Position numbers and translations under genes: made by a program
Notes under the pieces: model-generated
What the model was told of the DNA's origin: nothing
Database searches by the model: none
The model's input: the letters and a program-made list of their open reading frames with translations, nothing else
DNA from: an uncultured Collinsella sp.
GTDB taxonomy: Bacteria > Actinomycetota > Coriobacteriia > Coriobacteriales > Coriobacteriaceae
Direction: 5' to 3'
Assembly: GCA_902490405.1 (NCBI GenBank)
Contig: CABUDS010000007.1
Coordinates: forward strand, 12,849 to 76,848
DNA: 64,000 nucleotides
Part shown: positions 1 to 7,368 of the stretch, piece by piece
Numbering within the stretch: position 1 is the stretch's first letter
Layout of the letters: every line of letters begins with the position of its first letter

Positions 1-138
1 GTTGATGTCGTCGATATCCACAATCTCGACGCCGATCTCGCGCAGGCGATCAGCCGTCAGACCGCGATACTTGATCGCGTCCGGCGCGCTAAAGATACTG
101 CGGCGCGTGGGCACAAAGCCGAGCTTGATCTTGTCCAT
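1..138 (-). CDS. Sugar isomerase-like protein, N-terminal fragment (gene runs off the window)
   Basis: Only the first 46 codons are inside the window. The product begins MDKIKLGFVPTRRSIFSAPD and continues with a Lys-Tyr-Arg-Gly stretch and an acidic IVDIDDIN segment. The LGFVPTRR...FS pattern resembles the start of the L-fucose/L-arabinose isomerase-like family, which interconverts aldoses and ketoses, but the catalytic part is not visible and the assignment is tentative. The ATG is supported by a GGGGAGGA ribosome binding site a few bases upstream. The 5' region carries GTAAAC/GTTTAC inverted repeats similar to those before the nearby LacI-family gene, so control by that regulator is plausible. 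Confidence 0.55.
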   Translation of the reverse strand, partial: MDKIKLGFVPTRRSIFSAPDAIKYRGLTADRLREIGVEIVDIDDIN

Positions 139-164
139 GTACGTCCTCCCCTAGTCACATGTTC

Positions 165-201
165 AGTAAACAGACGCATGTTTCGTTTTGTTCTGTTTAC
201 T
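165..201. promoter_or_regulatory. Candidate LacI-family operator (AGTAAACAG / CTGTTTACT inverted repeat)
   Basis: A perfect 9-bp inverted repeat, AGTAAACAG at 165-173 and CTGTTTACT at 193-201, sits just upstream of the isomerase-like start. The surrounding AT-rich stretch (139-300) has further GTAAAC and TAAACG half-sites. A related TAAACA-N10-TGTTTA repeat precedes the LacI-family gene (1490-1511), which suggests one regulator acts at both places. Binding is inferred only. Confidence 0.45.
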
Positions 202-304
202 AAATGTTTTACTCTTTTGTTTAAAAGTTTAGCGCGAAAGTCTCGTAAACGGTAGAGAAATCAGCCTAAACGGTATGTAAACAATCTGAACATACAAGGG
301 CAAC

Positions 305-333
305 AAAAAGAGGGCCCCGAAGGACCCTCTTTT
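305..333 (-). terminator. Intrinsic terminator of the LacI-family gene
   Basis: On the minus strand a GAGGGTCC / GGGCCCTC stem with a TTCG tetraloop is followed by TTTTTG. It lies about 60 bases after the stop codon of the regulator gene. The upstream A-run would let it also work in the other direction. Confidence 0.75.
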
Positions 334-395
334 GAATAGCGCTATGTTTACTGCCCTAGCGAGCTTTGGCACGCTGCAGACGATGCCGTCTCCGC

Positions 396-1406
396 CTAGA
401 TTTCGCGCACGCTCTGGCGCTCGACAAAATAGGTCGACACAGCCGTTTTGCAGGTGTAGCTCTTGGGATTGCGGATGTTGCCCACCAGGCGGCGCACCGC
501 GATCTCACCCACCTCGTGCTTGGGAACATGCACCGTGGTGAGCGGCGGGTTGGAAAAAGCGCCCAGAGATAGGTCGTCAAAGCCGATGATCGAGACATCC
601 TCGGGCACGCGAATGCCGTGCTCGTTGAACGCGCGCATGGCACCCACGGCGAGCACGTCGTTCTCGGCAAAGAAAGCCGTCGGCAGGTCGTCGTGCGAGG
701 CATTGTCGAGCCACGCGCCCATGTCGCGATAAGCGCCCTCGAGCGTGGTGCCCAGCGTGACGCGCCATGCCGGATTGGCCTCGAGGTCCGCATCCTCAAG
801 CGCTTGGCGATAGCCGCGCTCGCGGTCCTTAAAGTTGCGGATACGAAGGTCGCCCGCCAGATAGCCGATTTGCTTGTGACCTTTCTCGATAAGGTAGTCC
901 ACGGCACGCAGCACCGAATCGGTATTGGCAATGACCACGGCATCGAAGTACTGGCGGTCGCTCCAGCCATCGAGCACAATCAGGTGGGCGGCGGCGTTAG
1001 CGAACAGGGCGTAGTCCTCCTCGCCCAACTCGGTGCCCATCAGCACGATGGCGGCAGACGGGTCGGCGATCAGGCCCTCGACCTGCGGACGCACGGCGTC
1101 TAGGTCGCTAAAGTCGAGCGAGACAAAGCTCGTGCTCATGCCGTGGCGACGCGCCTGGCGCTCCACGCCCTCGATGACCGCGGGGTGGAAGGTGCTCTCG
1201 TCCAGGATGGCGCCCGTCTTGCGCGCGAGCACAAACTGGATGCTCTCGAGCTGCGTCGACTGCTGATAGCCGAGCGACTGCGCGCACTCCAGGATGACTT
1301 TGGCGGTCTCCTCGCTCACGCTGCGCTTGCGGTTGAGCGCGTTGGACACGGTCGCAGGCGAAAAACCGGTGATGCGGCTGATCTCGCGAACACTTGCTTT
1401 GGCCAT
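396..1406 (-). CDS. LacI-family transcriptional regulator
   Basis: A 336-residue DNA-binding repressor or activator of the LacI/GalR family. Residues 1-50 form the helix-turn-helix and hinge (VREISRITGFSPATVSNALN), followed by a periplasmic-binding-protein-like ligand domain that includes the family signature FDDLSLGAFSNPPLTTV near the C-terminus. The reading frame extends further upstream, but the ATG at 1404-1406 is chosen because it starts directly before the HTH and has an AGGGGGA ribosome binding site. It follows the rbsK and nucleoside hydrolase genes on the same strand and has its own TTGACA promoter overlapped by an inverted repeat, suggesting autoregulation. The ligand is unknown; ribose, a nucleoside or the substrate of the isomerase-like gene are reasonable guesses. 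Confidence 0.88.
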   Translation of the reverse strand: MAKASVREISRITGFSPATVSNALNRKRSVSEETAKVILECAQSLGYQQSTQLESIQFVLARKTGAILDESTFHPAVIEGVERQARRHGMSTSFVSLDFSDLDAVRPQVEGLIADPSAAIVLMGTELGEEDYALFANAAAHLIVLDGWSDRQYFDAVVIANTDSVLRAVDYLIEKGHKQIGYLAGDLRIRNFKDRERGYRQALEDADLEANPAWRVTLGTTLEGAYRDMGAWLDNASHDDLPTAFFAENDVLAVGAMRAFNEHGIRVPEDVSIIGFDDLSLGAFSNPPLTTVHVPKHEVGEIAVRRLVGNIRNPKSYTCKTAVSTYFVERQSVREI

Positions 1407-1489
1407 TGTTCCCCCTAGTAACGGTCGCGGTCGAGCATCGTGGCCTGACCGCCCCGTGACTCGACAACTAAACGACCGCAAATTCAATC

Positions 1490-1535
1490 TAAACAGAATA
1501 GTAAATGTTTAATAGCTAGTTTAGCCTGTTGTCAA
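1490..1535 (-). promoter_or_regulatory. Promoter and putative auto-operator of the LacI-family gene
   Basis: On the minus strand a TTGACA -35 element (1530-1535) is followed after about 16-17 bases by an ATTAAA-like -10. A TAAACA-N10-TGTTTA inverted repeat (1490-1511) overlaps the -10 and start region, where a LacI-type repressor would block its own transcription. Confidence 0.5.
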
Positions 1536-1609
1536 GCGAAGCGACGCGACTATTCCCCCAACGGGCGTATTTACTCGGTAGCTAATCTGGAACGGGGCAC
1601 AGAAACCGT

Positions 1610-2584
1610 TTAGCCAAGGATGCGAGCCATGCGTGCCTTAAACTCCACGAGGAAACGTGGGGCGTCCACGGTGAGCGCCACGAGCGCGCTCTTATCTGGA
1701 TCGGACAGACGGTGCTCGTCGCAGATGGTGCGGCCGCGATACTCGCCCAGCAGGTCGACACGCAGGTTACAGCCGAGCGCACCCACGAGCGTGGGATCAA
1801 TCGCCACGGCAACGGCCAGGGGATCGTGCAGTGCGCAACCACCCAGGTAGGGTGCGTTCATCTCGTACGAGCCAATGTAGTGCTCGACCATGCTCGCAAA
1901 TGCGCAGCCCGCCATGGTGCCCGAGCCTGTCCAGCCGGCAACATCGCGGCGCGTGAGCACCACGCGATGCGTCACGTCCAGGCCCACCATGGTGAGCTTG
2001 CGGCCCGAGCGCAGCACGGCATCGGCGGCCTCGGGATCGCTTGCCATGTTGGCCTCGGCACCCGCGCTCACGTTACCGGGCACGGTCAGGGCGCCGCCCA
2101 TCACCACCACGCGGCCGATAGACATCATCGCCGCCGCATCGCGCTCCAAGGCAAGTGCCAGGTTGGAGAGCGGGCCGGTCGCTACGTAGACCAGATCGGG
2201 CCCATAGGTGCGCGCGGCATCGATCAGATAATCGACCGCGGCATTGCCATCGGCCGAGGTCGCCCCCACTGGCTCGTAGGGAGACGCGGGCACGCTCGCG
2301 CCGCCGATGCCGTTCTTGCCGTGGATGAGCGTGGTGGACGCCGGTGGCGTATAGGGCTCGGTCGCCTGTAGGGGACGGTCGGCACCCAGATACACCGGCA
2401 CCTCGGGACGACCCAACAGGTCGAGCACCGCCAGGCAGTTATGCGCCGACTGCTCGACGCGCACGTTGCCAAAGCACGTGGTGATGCCCACGAGCTCCAC
2501 CTCGGGGCTCGCGATGGCATAGGCAAGCGCCATCGCATCGTCCACACCCATATCCAGATCAAGGATCAGCTTCTTGATTGCCAT
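1610..2584 (-). CDS. Inosine/uridine-preferring nucleoside hydrolase
   Basis: A 324-residue enzyme of the IunH family, which cleaves nucleosides to ribose and free base. The N-terminus has the calcium-binding aspartate cluster DLDMGVDDA (residues 9-17). MGGALTVPGNVS, an AEANMASDPEAA segment and a C-terminal HDPLAVAVAIDP complete the family pattern, and the length is normal. The start lies 4 bases after the rbsK stop codon, so the two genes form an operon: the ribose released here would be phosphorylated by the ribokinase. Base preference cannot be read from the sequence. Confidence 0.9.
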   Translation of the reverse strand: MAIKKLILDLDMGVDDAMALAYAIASPEVELVGITTCFGNVRVEQSAHNCLAVLDLLGRPEVPVYLGADRPLQATEPYTPPASTTLIHGKNGIGGASVPASPYEPVGATSADGNAAVDYLIDAARTYGPDLVYVATGPLSNLALALERDAAAMMSIGRVVVMGGALTVPGNVSAGAEANMASDPEAADAVLRSGRKLTMVGLDVTHRVVLTRRDVAGWTGSGTMAGCAFASMVEHYIGSYEMNAPYLGGCALHDPLAVAVAIDPTLVGALGCNLRVDLLGEYRGRTICDEHRLSDPDKSALVALTVDAPRFLVEFKARMARILG

Positions 2585-2588
2585 TGTT

Positions 2589-3584
2589 CTACTCCGCTTC
2601 TCCGTCTTGTACGTAATCGTCTAAACCAAACGCGCGCTCGACTTCGCCACGCGTGGGAATCGACTGCTGTGCACCCAAGCGCGACACCGTCACCGCCGAG
2701 GCACGGGCACCCGCGGCCATGCACTCAAAGAGCGGCAGGCCCTCCAGACGAGCCGCGGCAAGCGCACCGATAAACGTATCGCCCGCGGCCGTCGTATCGA
2801 CCACCGTGCTCGAAAGCGCCGGCATGCGCAGCAGCTCGCCGTCGTCGCCGAGCGTAACCGACCCGGCACCGCCCAACGTGATGACCGCAGCTCCGGCACC
2901 CTTGGCGAGCAGGGCATTGAGCGCTGCGGCGCAGCTCGTATCATCCGCGGGCAAGATGCCCGTCAGCACCTGGCACTCGGTCTCGTTGGGACAGACCAGG
3001 TCGACCGCCGTCCAAGCCCCTGCCGGCACGTCACTTGCCGGCGCCGGGTTAAAGACCGTATAGAACCCCAGCTCGTGAGCGCAAACGAGTGCCTCGGCCG
3101 TCGCCGCCAGGTCGCATTCGCCCTGGGCGATAAAGACGCTTCCGGCAGCCGGGGCAATCTTGCTGGCGTCGCCGTCGAGTTCATCGGCCACCAGGCACCT
3201 CAGCGCGCAGGCAACGTCCTCGCCCGTAAGCGCATGGTTGGCGCCCGGCGACAGCACAATACGGTTGTCGCCACCAAAGCGAATGATGGTCGCCGTTCCC
3301 GTCTCCACGTCGTCGCGACGCGCCACAAAATCGCAGCTCACGCCAGCGTCTTGGAGCCCCGTCACGAGCGACGTGCCAAACGCGTCGCGACCGACCGCAC
3401 CGATCATGCATGTGTGCGCGCCCATGCGCGCAGCCGCTACGGCCTGGTTGGCGCCTTTTCCGCCGGCGTTGGTGATAAACCCGCTGCCGCCGACGGTCTC
3501 GCCCGCACGCGGCATGCGCTCGCACGCCACCGAAAGGTCCATGTTCATGCTGCCGAACACCGCGACGATGCCGCAATCTGCCAT
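2589..3584 (-). CDS. rbsK: Ribokinase
   Basis: A 331-residue PfkB-family sugar kinase. It begins GIVAVFGSMNMDLSV, has the GGKGANQAVAAARMG substrate-binding segment near residue 40 and the C-terminal PfkB signature DTTAAGDTFIGALAA with the catalytic aspartate. These are the hallmarks of ribokinase, which makes ribose 5-phosphate from ribose and ATP. The ATG at 3582-3584 is preferred over the longer open frame because of a strong GAGGAGG ribosome binding site and the family-typical start. It is first in the rbsK-nucleoside hydrolase operon, with lacI downstream. No ribose ABC transporter gene is present in the window. Confidence 0.9.
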   Translation of the reverse strand: MADCGIVAVFGSMNMDLSVACERMPRAGETVGGSGFITNAGGKGANQAVAAARMGAHTCMIGAVGRDAFGTSLVTGLQDAGVSCDFVARRDDVETGTATIIRFGGDNRIVLSPGANHALTGEDVACALRCLVADELDGDASKIAPAAGSVFIAQGECDLAATAEALVCAHELGFYTVFNPAPASDVPAGAWTAVDLVCPNETECQVLTGILPADDTSCAAALNALLAKGAGAAVITLGGAGSVTLGDDGELLRMPALSSTVVDTTAAGDTFIGALAAARLEGLPLFECMAAGARASAVTVSRLGAQQSIPTRGEVERAFGLDDYVQDGEAE

Positions 3585-3771
3585 GGAAACCTCCTCGTCC
3601 GCGGGCTCTGCACCCGCTGCCGGTCGTCGATCGTGCGCTCTCACGCCTCTATAACTTTAGTTCACTTTGATGTGGACGCGCGCTTGAGCTTGCGCCAGCA
3701 GCAAGCATTCACAGGAGCAGGCGGCTACAATAAAGGCGTGCTGATTATTCTCGTCATTTGGATGATGTTTT

Positions 3772-5988
3772 ATGGAACAATTCCCGCGATCGAACTCGCG
3801 CAGCTCACGCCACTCGAGCGATCAACAGGCGCCGCACGAACGCTCGCGCGCCAGCCGCCAAACCTCCGAGCCGCGCCAAGCCGCAGACCCCCATCGCGCG
3901 TCTGCCAACAAGGGCGCCCACGCCAGCAGCGCCACAAAAGAGCAGGTGCCCGCGCGCCCCAAATCTCGGTATATCCCCGCCCTCGACGGTCTGCGCACGC
4001 TTGCCGTCGTCGCGGTGGTGCTCTATCACCTCAACCTCACCTGGGCGCAGGGCGGCTTGCTTGGAGTCACGATTTTCTTTGTGCTCTCGGGCTACCTGAT
4101 CACGCGCCTGCTCATCAACGAAGTATCAAAGACCGGCCGCATCGACCTCAAGAGCTTCTGGATCCGCCGCATCCGTCGCCTGGTCCCCGCCGTGGTGACC
4201 GTTGTGGTTGTAACCTGTGCGCTGTGCACCGTCTTCAACCACGTGATGCTCACCAAGATGCGTCCCGACATTCTGCCGTCGCTGCTGTTCTTTAACAACT
4301 GGTGGCAGATTATGCAGGACGTTTCGTACTTCAACGCCCTGGGCGACCCCTCGCCGCTTACGCACTTTTGGTCGCTCGCCATCGAGGAACAATTCTACCT
4401 GGTTTGGCCACCGCTGCTGTTTGCCATGGTGTCCATGCATGTGAGCAAACCCAACACGCGCCGTGTGGTCCTGGGACTCGCAGCGGTATCCGCCCTTGCC
4501 ATGATGGTGCTCTACAACCCTGCCGCCGACCCCAGCCGCGTGTACTACGGCACCGACACCCGCGTCTTCTCGCTGCTGCTGGGCGCCTGGATGGCCTTTA
4601 TCCCCAATCGCGACCTGGCGCTGGTGCGTCTCGCTCATCGTTTGGGGCTCAATCGCCTGGCTGGCGCCGCCAAGCACGGCAAGAACGCCGAGGGCAAGCC
4701 TGGCGAGAAGGCCGACAACGCAGCCGAGACCGTCCCGGCACAGCCGAGCGCCCTCGTGCGCTTTTGGTCCTCGCCCGCATCCATCGATGTGTTGGGCGTC
4801 GTGGGTCTGGTTGGCCTTGCCGCCATGGTCGCGCTCACCAACGGCTACACCGCGTTCCAGTATCGCGGCGGCACGCTGCTATGCTCCATCCTCACGCTCA
4901 TGGTCATCGCGGCCTGCGTGCAGCCCCAGGGAATGGTTGCCCGCGCACTGTCCGCCGAGCCGCTCGTGTGGGTTGGCAAGCGCTCGTACAGCATCTACCT
5001 GTGGCACTATCCGCTACTGTTGCTCATGAACCCGGTCGCCAACATCAACGATACGCCGTGGTGGCAGTACATTTTGCAGGTGTTGTTGGTGGTCGCCGCA
5101 GCCGAATGTTCATATCGCTTTATCGAGACGCCGTTTAGAAAGGGCGCCTTTGGGCGCACCGTATCCGAGTTCCGCGACGGCACCACCGCGCCCGCCAACT
5201 GGGTGCGCGCGCACGTCCCTGTCTGCGCAGCCTGCGCTGTCGTGTTGGTCGTTGCACTGGGCGGCCTGATCTTTGTGCCCGAGACGTCTGCGCTGAGCGG
5301 TGAGGGCGCCGAAGTCCTCAACAAGGAAGCCAAAAACACCGCGCCCACAGACCAACAGGCGGCCGACGACACCGACAAGGACAACGACGGCTTCCCCGAT
5401 GGCTCCTACGACCTGTTGATGATCGGTGACTCCGTGTCGCTGCGCGCCGTTGATTCCTTTGACGGCGTGTTCCCGCACAGCCATATCGATGCCGAAAAGG
5501 GCCGCCAGTTTGATGCGGGCCGCGCGACATTTGAGGGCTATCTCCAACAGAACCTTGCCGGCAAGATCGTGGTCTTTGCACTGGGCACCAACGGCTTGGT
5601 AACCGACGACCAGATCGACGCCATCATGACCGATGCAGGAGATAAGCGTATTGTGGTGTTTGTGAACACGCGCAGCCCGCAGCCGTGGGTTGGCTCTACC
5701 AACCAGGCCATCGCCAACGCTGCTACGCGCTACAAGAACGTGCGCGTTATCGACTGGTACGGATACAGTGCCAATCGCAACGACCTGTTCGATGGCGATG
5801 GCACGCACCTGTCGACCACTGGCGTGACTGAGTACCTCAACTTGATCCACGATGCGGTCAAGAAAGACCTGCCCGTGCACCCCGAGGACCACGTCAACGA
5901 TCCGCAGCCGGCAGCCGTCAAATCCGCCGCCGACGCACTCGTCAATGCCCTCGCCTACAAACCACACAAGCTGGGCACCGACAAGTAA
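3772..5988 (+). CDS. Membrane O-acyltransferase with C-terminal SGNH domain (OatA/OafA-like)
   Basis: A 738-residue protein. After a roughly 60-residue polar, Arg/Ala/Ser-rich N-terminus comes an acyltransferase-3 membrane domain (YIPALDGLRTLAVVAVVLYH, about residues 64-500, some ten hydrophobic segments, with SLAIEEQFYLVWP). A lipid-anchored-like linker leads to an extracellular SGNH hydrolase-like domain with GDSVS, a GTNG block and the DGTHLS catalytic pair. This architecture transfers acetyl groups to cell-wall polymers, as in peptidoglycan O-acetyltransferase OatA or polysaccharide-modifying OafA; the target here is not known. The gene stands alone on the plus strand. The ribosome binding site before the ATG is weak, so the start could be slightly different. 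Confidence 0.85.
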   Translation: MEQFPRSNSRSSRHSSDQQAPHERSRASRQTSEPRQAADPHRASANKGAHASSATKEQVPARPKSRYIPALDGLRTLAVVAVVLYHLNLTWAQGGLLGVTIFFVLSGYLITRLLINEVSKTGRIDLKSFWIRRIRRLVPAVVTVVVVTCALCTVFNHVMLTKMRPDILPSLLFFNNWWQIMQDVSYFNALGDPSPLTHFWSLAIEEQFYLVWPPLLFAMVSMHVSKPNTRRVVLGLAAVSALAMMVLYNPAADPSRVYYGTDTRVFSLLLGAWMAFIPNRDLALVRLAHRLGLNRLAGAAKHGKNAEGKPGEKADNAAETVPAQPSALVRFWSSPASIDVLGVVGLVGLAAMVALTNGYTAFQYRGGTLLCSILTLMVIAACVQPQGMVARALSAEPLVWVGKRSYSIYLWHYPLLLLMNPVANINDTPWWQYILQVLLVVAAAECSYRFIETPFRKGAFGRTVSEFRDGTTAPANWVRAHVPVCAACAVVLVVALGGLIFVPETSALSGEGAEVLNKEAKNTAPTDQQAADDTDKDNDGFPDGSYDLLMIGDSVSLRAVDSFDGVFPHSHIDAEKGRQFDAGRATFEGYLQQNLAGKIVVFALGTNGLVTDDQIDAIMTDAGDKRIVVFVNTRSPQPWVGSTNQAIANAATRYKNVRVIDWYGYSANRNDLFDGDGTHLSTTGVTEYLNLIHDAVKKDLPVHPEDHVNDPQPAAVKSAADALVNALAYKPHKLGTDK

Positions 5989-6045
5989 CCCGCAGCAAAC
6001 AACCCAAAATCACTCTTTTAGAGTCGGCCCCAAGAGGTCGCGGGC

Positions 6046-6080
6046 AAAAAAGAGGCCGCGGCCCATGGCAGCGGCCGCTC
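6046..6080 (-). terminator. Terminator of the NRMT/MgtE-like operon
   Basis: On the minus strand an imperfect GGCCGC / GCGGCC stem is followed by CTCTTTTTTG, 20-50 bases after the transporter stop codon. Confidence 0.6.
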
Positions 6081-6097
6081 GAAACCCAAAAGAGGCG

Positions 6098-7360
6098 CTA
6101 AGCGCTGTAACCCATCGCCTGCAGAACAAACATGACGACCGTCAGCACCGTAATCACACCGATAGTCGCCCAAGTGAGCACATTCCACACGCGGCCGTTG
6201 CGGTTAGTGCCCATAATGTGACGGTCAGCGGCAATAACCACCTGGAACACCAGAACCACGGGCAGCAGCACGCCATTGATGACCTGCGAGGTCATCATAA
6301 TCTGGAACAGATCGACGCCGGGCATAAGCACCAGCACGGCAGAGATGCCGATGATGGCCGTAATGATGCCGCGATAGACCGGGGCCTCGTCCCAGCTGCG
6401 ATCGGCACCGCGCTCCCAGCCAAATGCCTCGCAGATAGCGCTCGACGTAACGCCCGGCAGCACGCAGGCAGCCAAGAAGCTCGCCGCGACCAGGCCCGAG
6501 GCAAACAGTACCGTAGACCACTGACCCGCAATAGGCTCCAGCGCGCGGGCAGCATCGGCAGCATCGCTAATCTGAATACCCGCCGGGAACAACACCGTGC
6601 CGGTCGTGATGATAATAAAGCCGGCAATGATATCGGCAGCGATCGAGCCGCTCACGGTATCAATACGCTGCAGCACGATGTCGTCCTCGCCCGCATTCTT
6701 ATCGACCACGTTGTTCTGCGCCAAGAAAATCATCCATGGCGCGATGGTGGTACCGATCGTTGCGACCACGAGCGACACGTAGCTGGGGTCATTTTGAATG
6801 TTAGGCACGACCAGGTCGACCGCGACCTCACCCCAGTTGGGGCCAGCCATAAACGCGGCGACGATATAGGTCACGAACACGCAGCTCACCAGCAGCAGAA
6901 TCTTCTCGATGCGCTGGAAACTACCCGACATGGTAAGCATCCATACCAGCAGCGCCACCAACGGCACCGAGATGCTCGCCGGCACGCCAAAGAGAGCAAG
7001 ACCGCTGGCGATGCCCGCAAACTCCGAAATGGTCACAGCCGTGTTGGCGATCAACAGCGCCGCCATAGCAAGTACACTCTTGCGCACGCCAAAGCGCTCG
7101 CGAATGAGCGATGCCAGGCCCTTACCCGTGACGCAGCCGCAGCGCGCCGCGGTCTCCTGCGTCACGATGAGCAGCACAGTCATGACGGGAAGCATCCAGA
7201 GCATCTTATAGCCATAGCTGGCGCCCGCGCTGGAATACGTTGCAATGCCGCCGGCGTCATTGCCCGAAAGCGCCGCCAGCAGACCGGGACCCATAGCGCC
7301 AAAGATGGCCGCGATGGTCAACTTTTGCTTGGTGCCCGACTTTTGCTTGGTATCTTGCAC
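6098..7360 (-). CDS. Nramp-related metal transporter of the NRMT type (probable Mg2+/Mn2+ importer)
   Basis: A 420-residue, eleven-helix Nramp-fold protein. In ordinary Nramp/MntH proteins helix 1 carries DPGN and helix 6 carries a metal-ligating Met in an MPH motif. Here helix 1 reads NDAGG (Asp35 kept, Asn replaced by Gly38) and helix 6 reads IAPWM (Met replaced by Ala207, His by Trp209). To my recollection these changes mark the NRMT clade described from Eggerthella lenta, which accepts Mg2+. The GTG at 7358-7360 is chosen as start: it has an AGGTGG site and begins 8 bases after the stop of the MgtE-like gene, with which it forms an operon. Substrate is inferred from motif and context. MntH-like Mn2+ transport remains possible. 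Confidence 0.8.
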   Translation of the reverse strand: MQDTKQKSGTKQKLTIAAIFGAMGPGLLAALSGNDAGGIATYSSAGASYGYKMLWMLPVMTVLLIVTQETAARCGCVTGKGLASLIRERFGVRKSVLAMAALLIANTAVTISEFAGIASGLALFGVPASISVPLVALLVWMLTMSGSFQRIEKILLLVSCVFVTYIVAAFMAGPNWGEVAVDLVVPNIQNDPSYVSLVVATIGTTIAPWMIFLAQNNVVDKNAGEDDIVLQRIDTVSGSIAADIIAGFIIITTGTVLFPAGIQISDAADAARALEPIAGQWSTVLFASGLVAASFLAACVLPGVTSSAICEAFGWERGADRSWDEAPVYRGIITAIIGISAVLVLMPGVDLFQIMMTSQVINGVLLPVVLVFQVVIAADRHIMGTNRNGRVWNVLTWATIGVITVLTVVMFVLQAMGYSA

Positions 7361-7368
7361 GCGACCAC

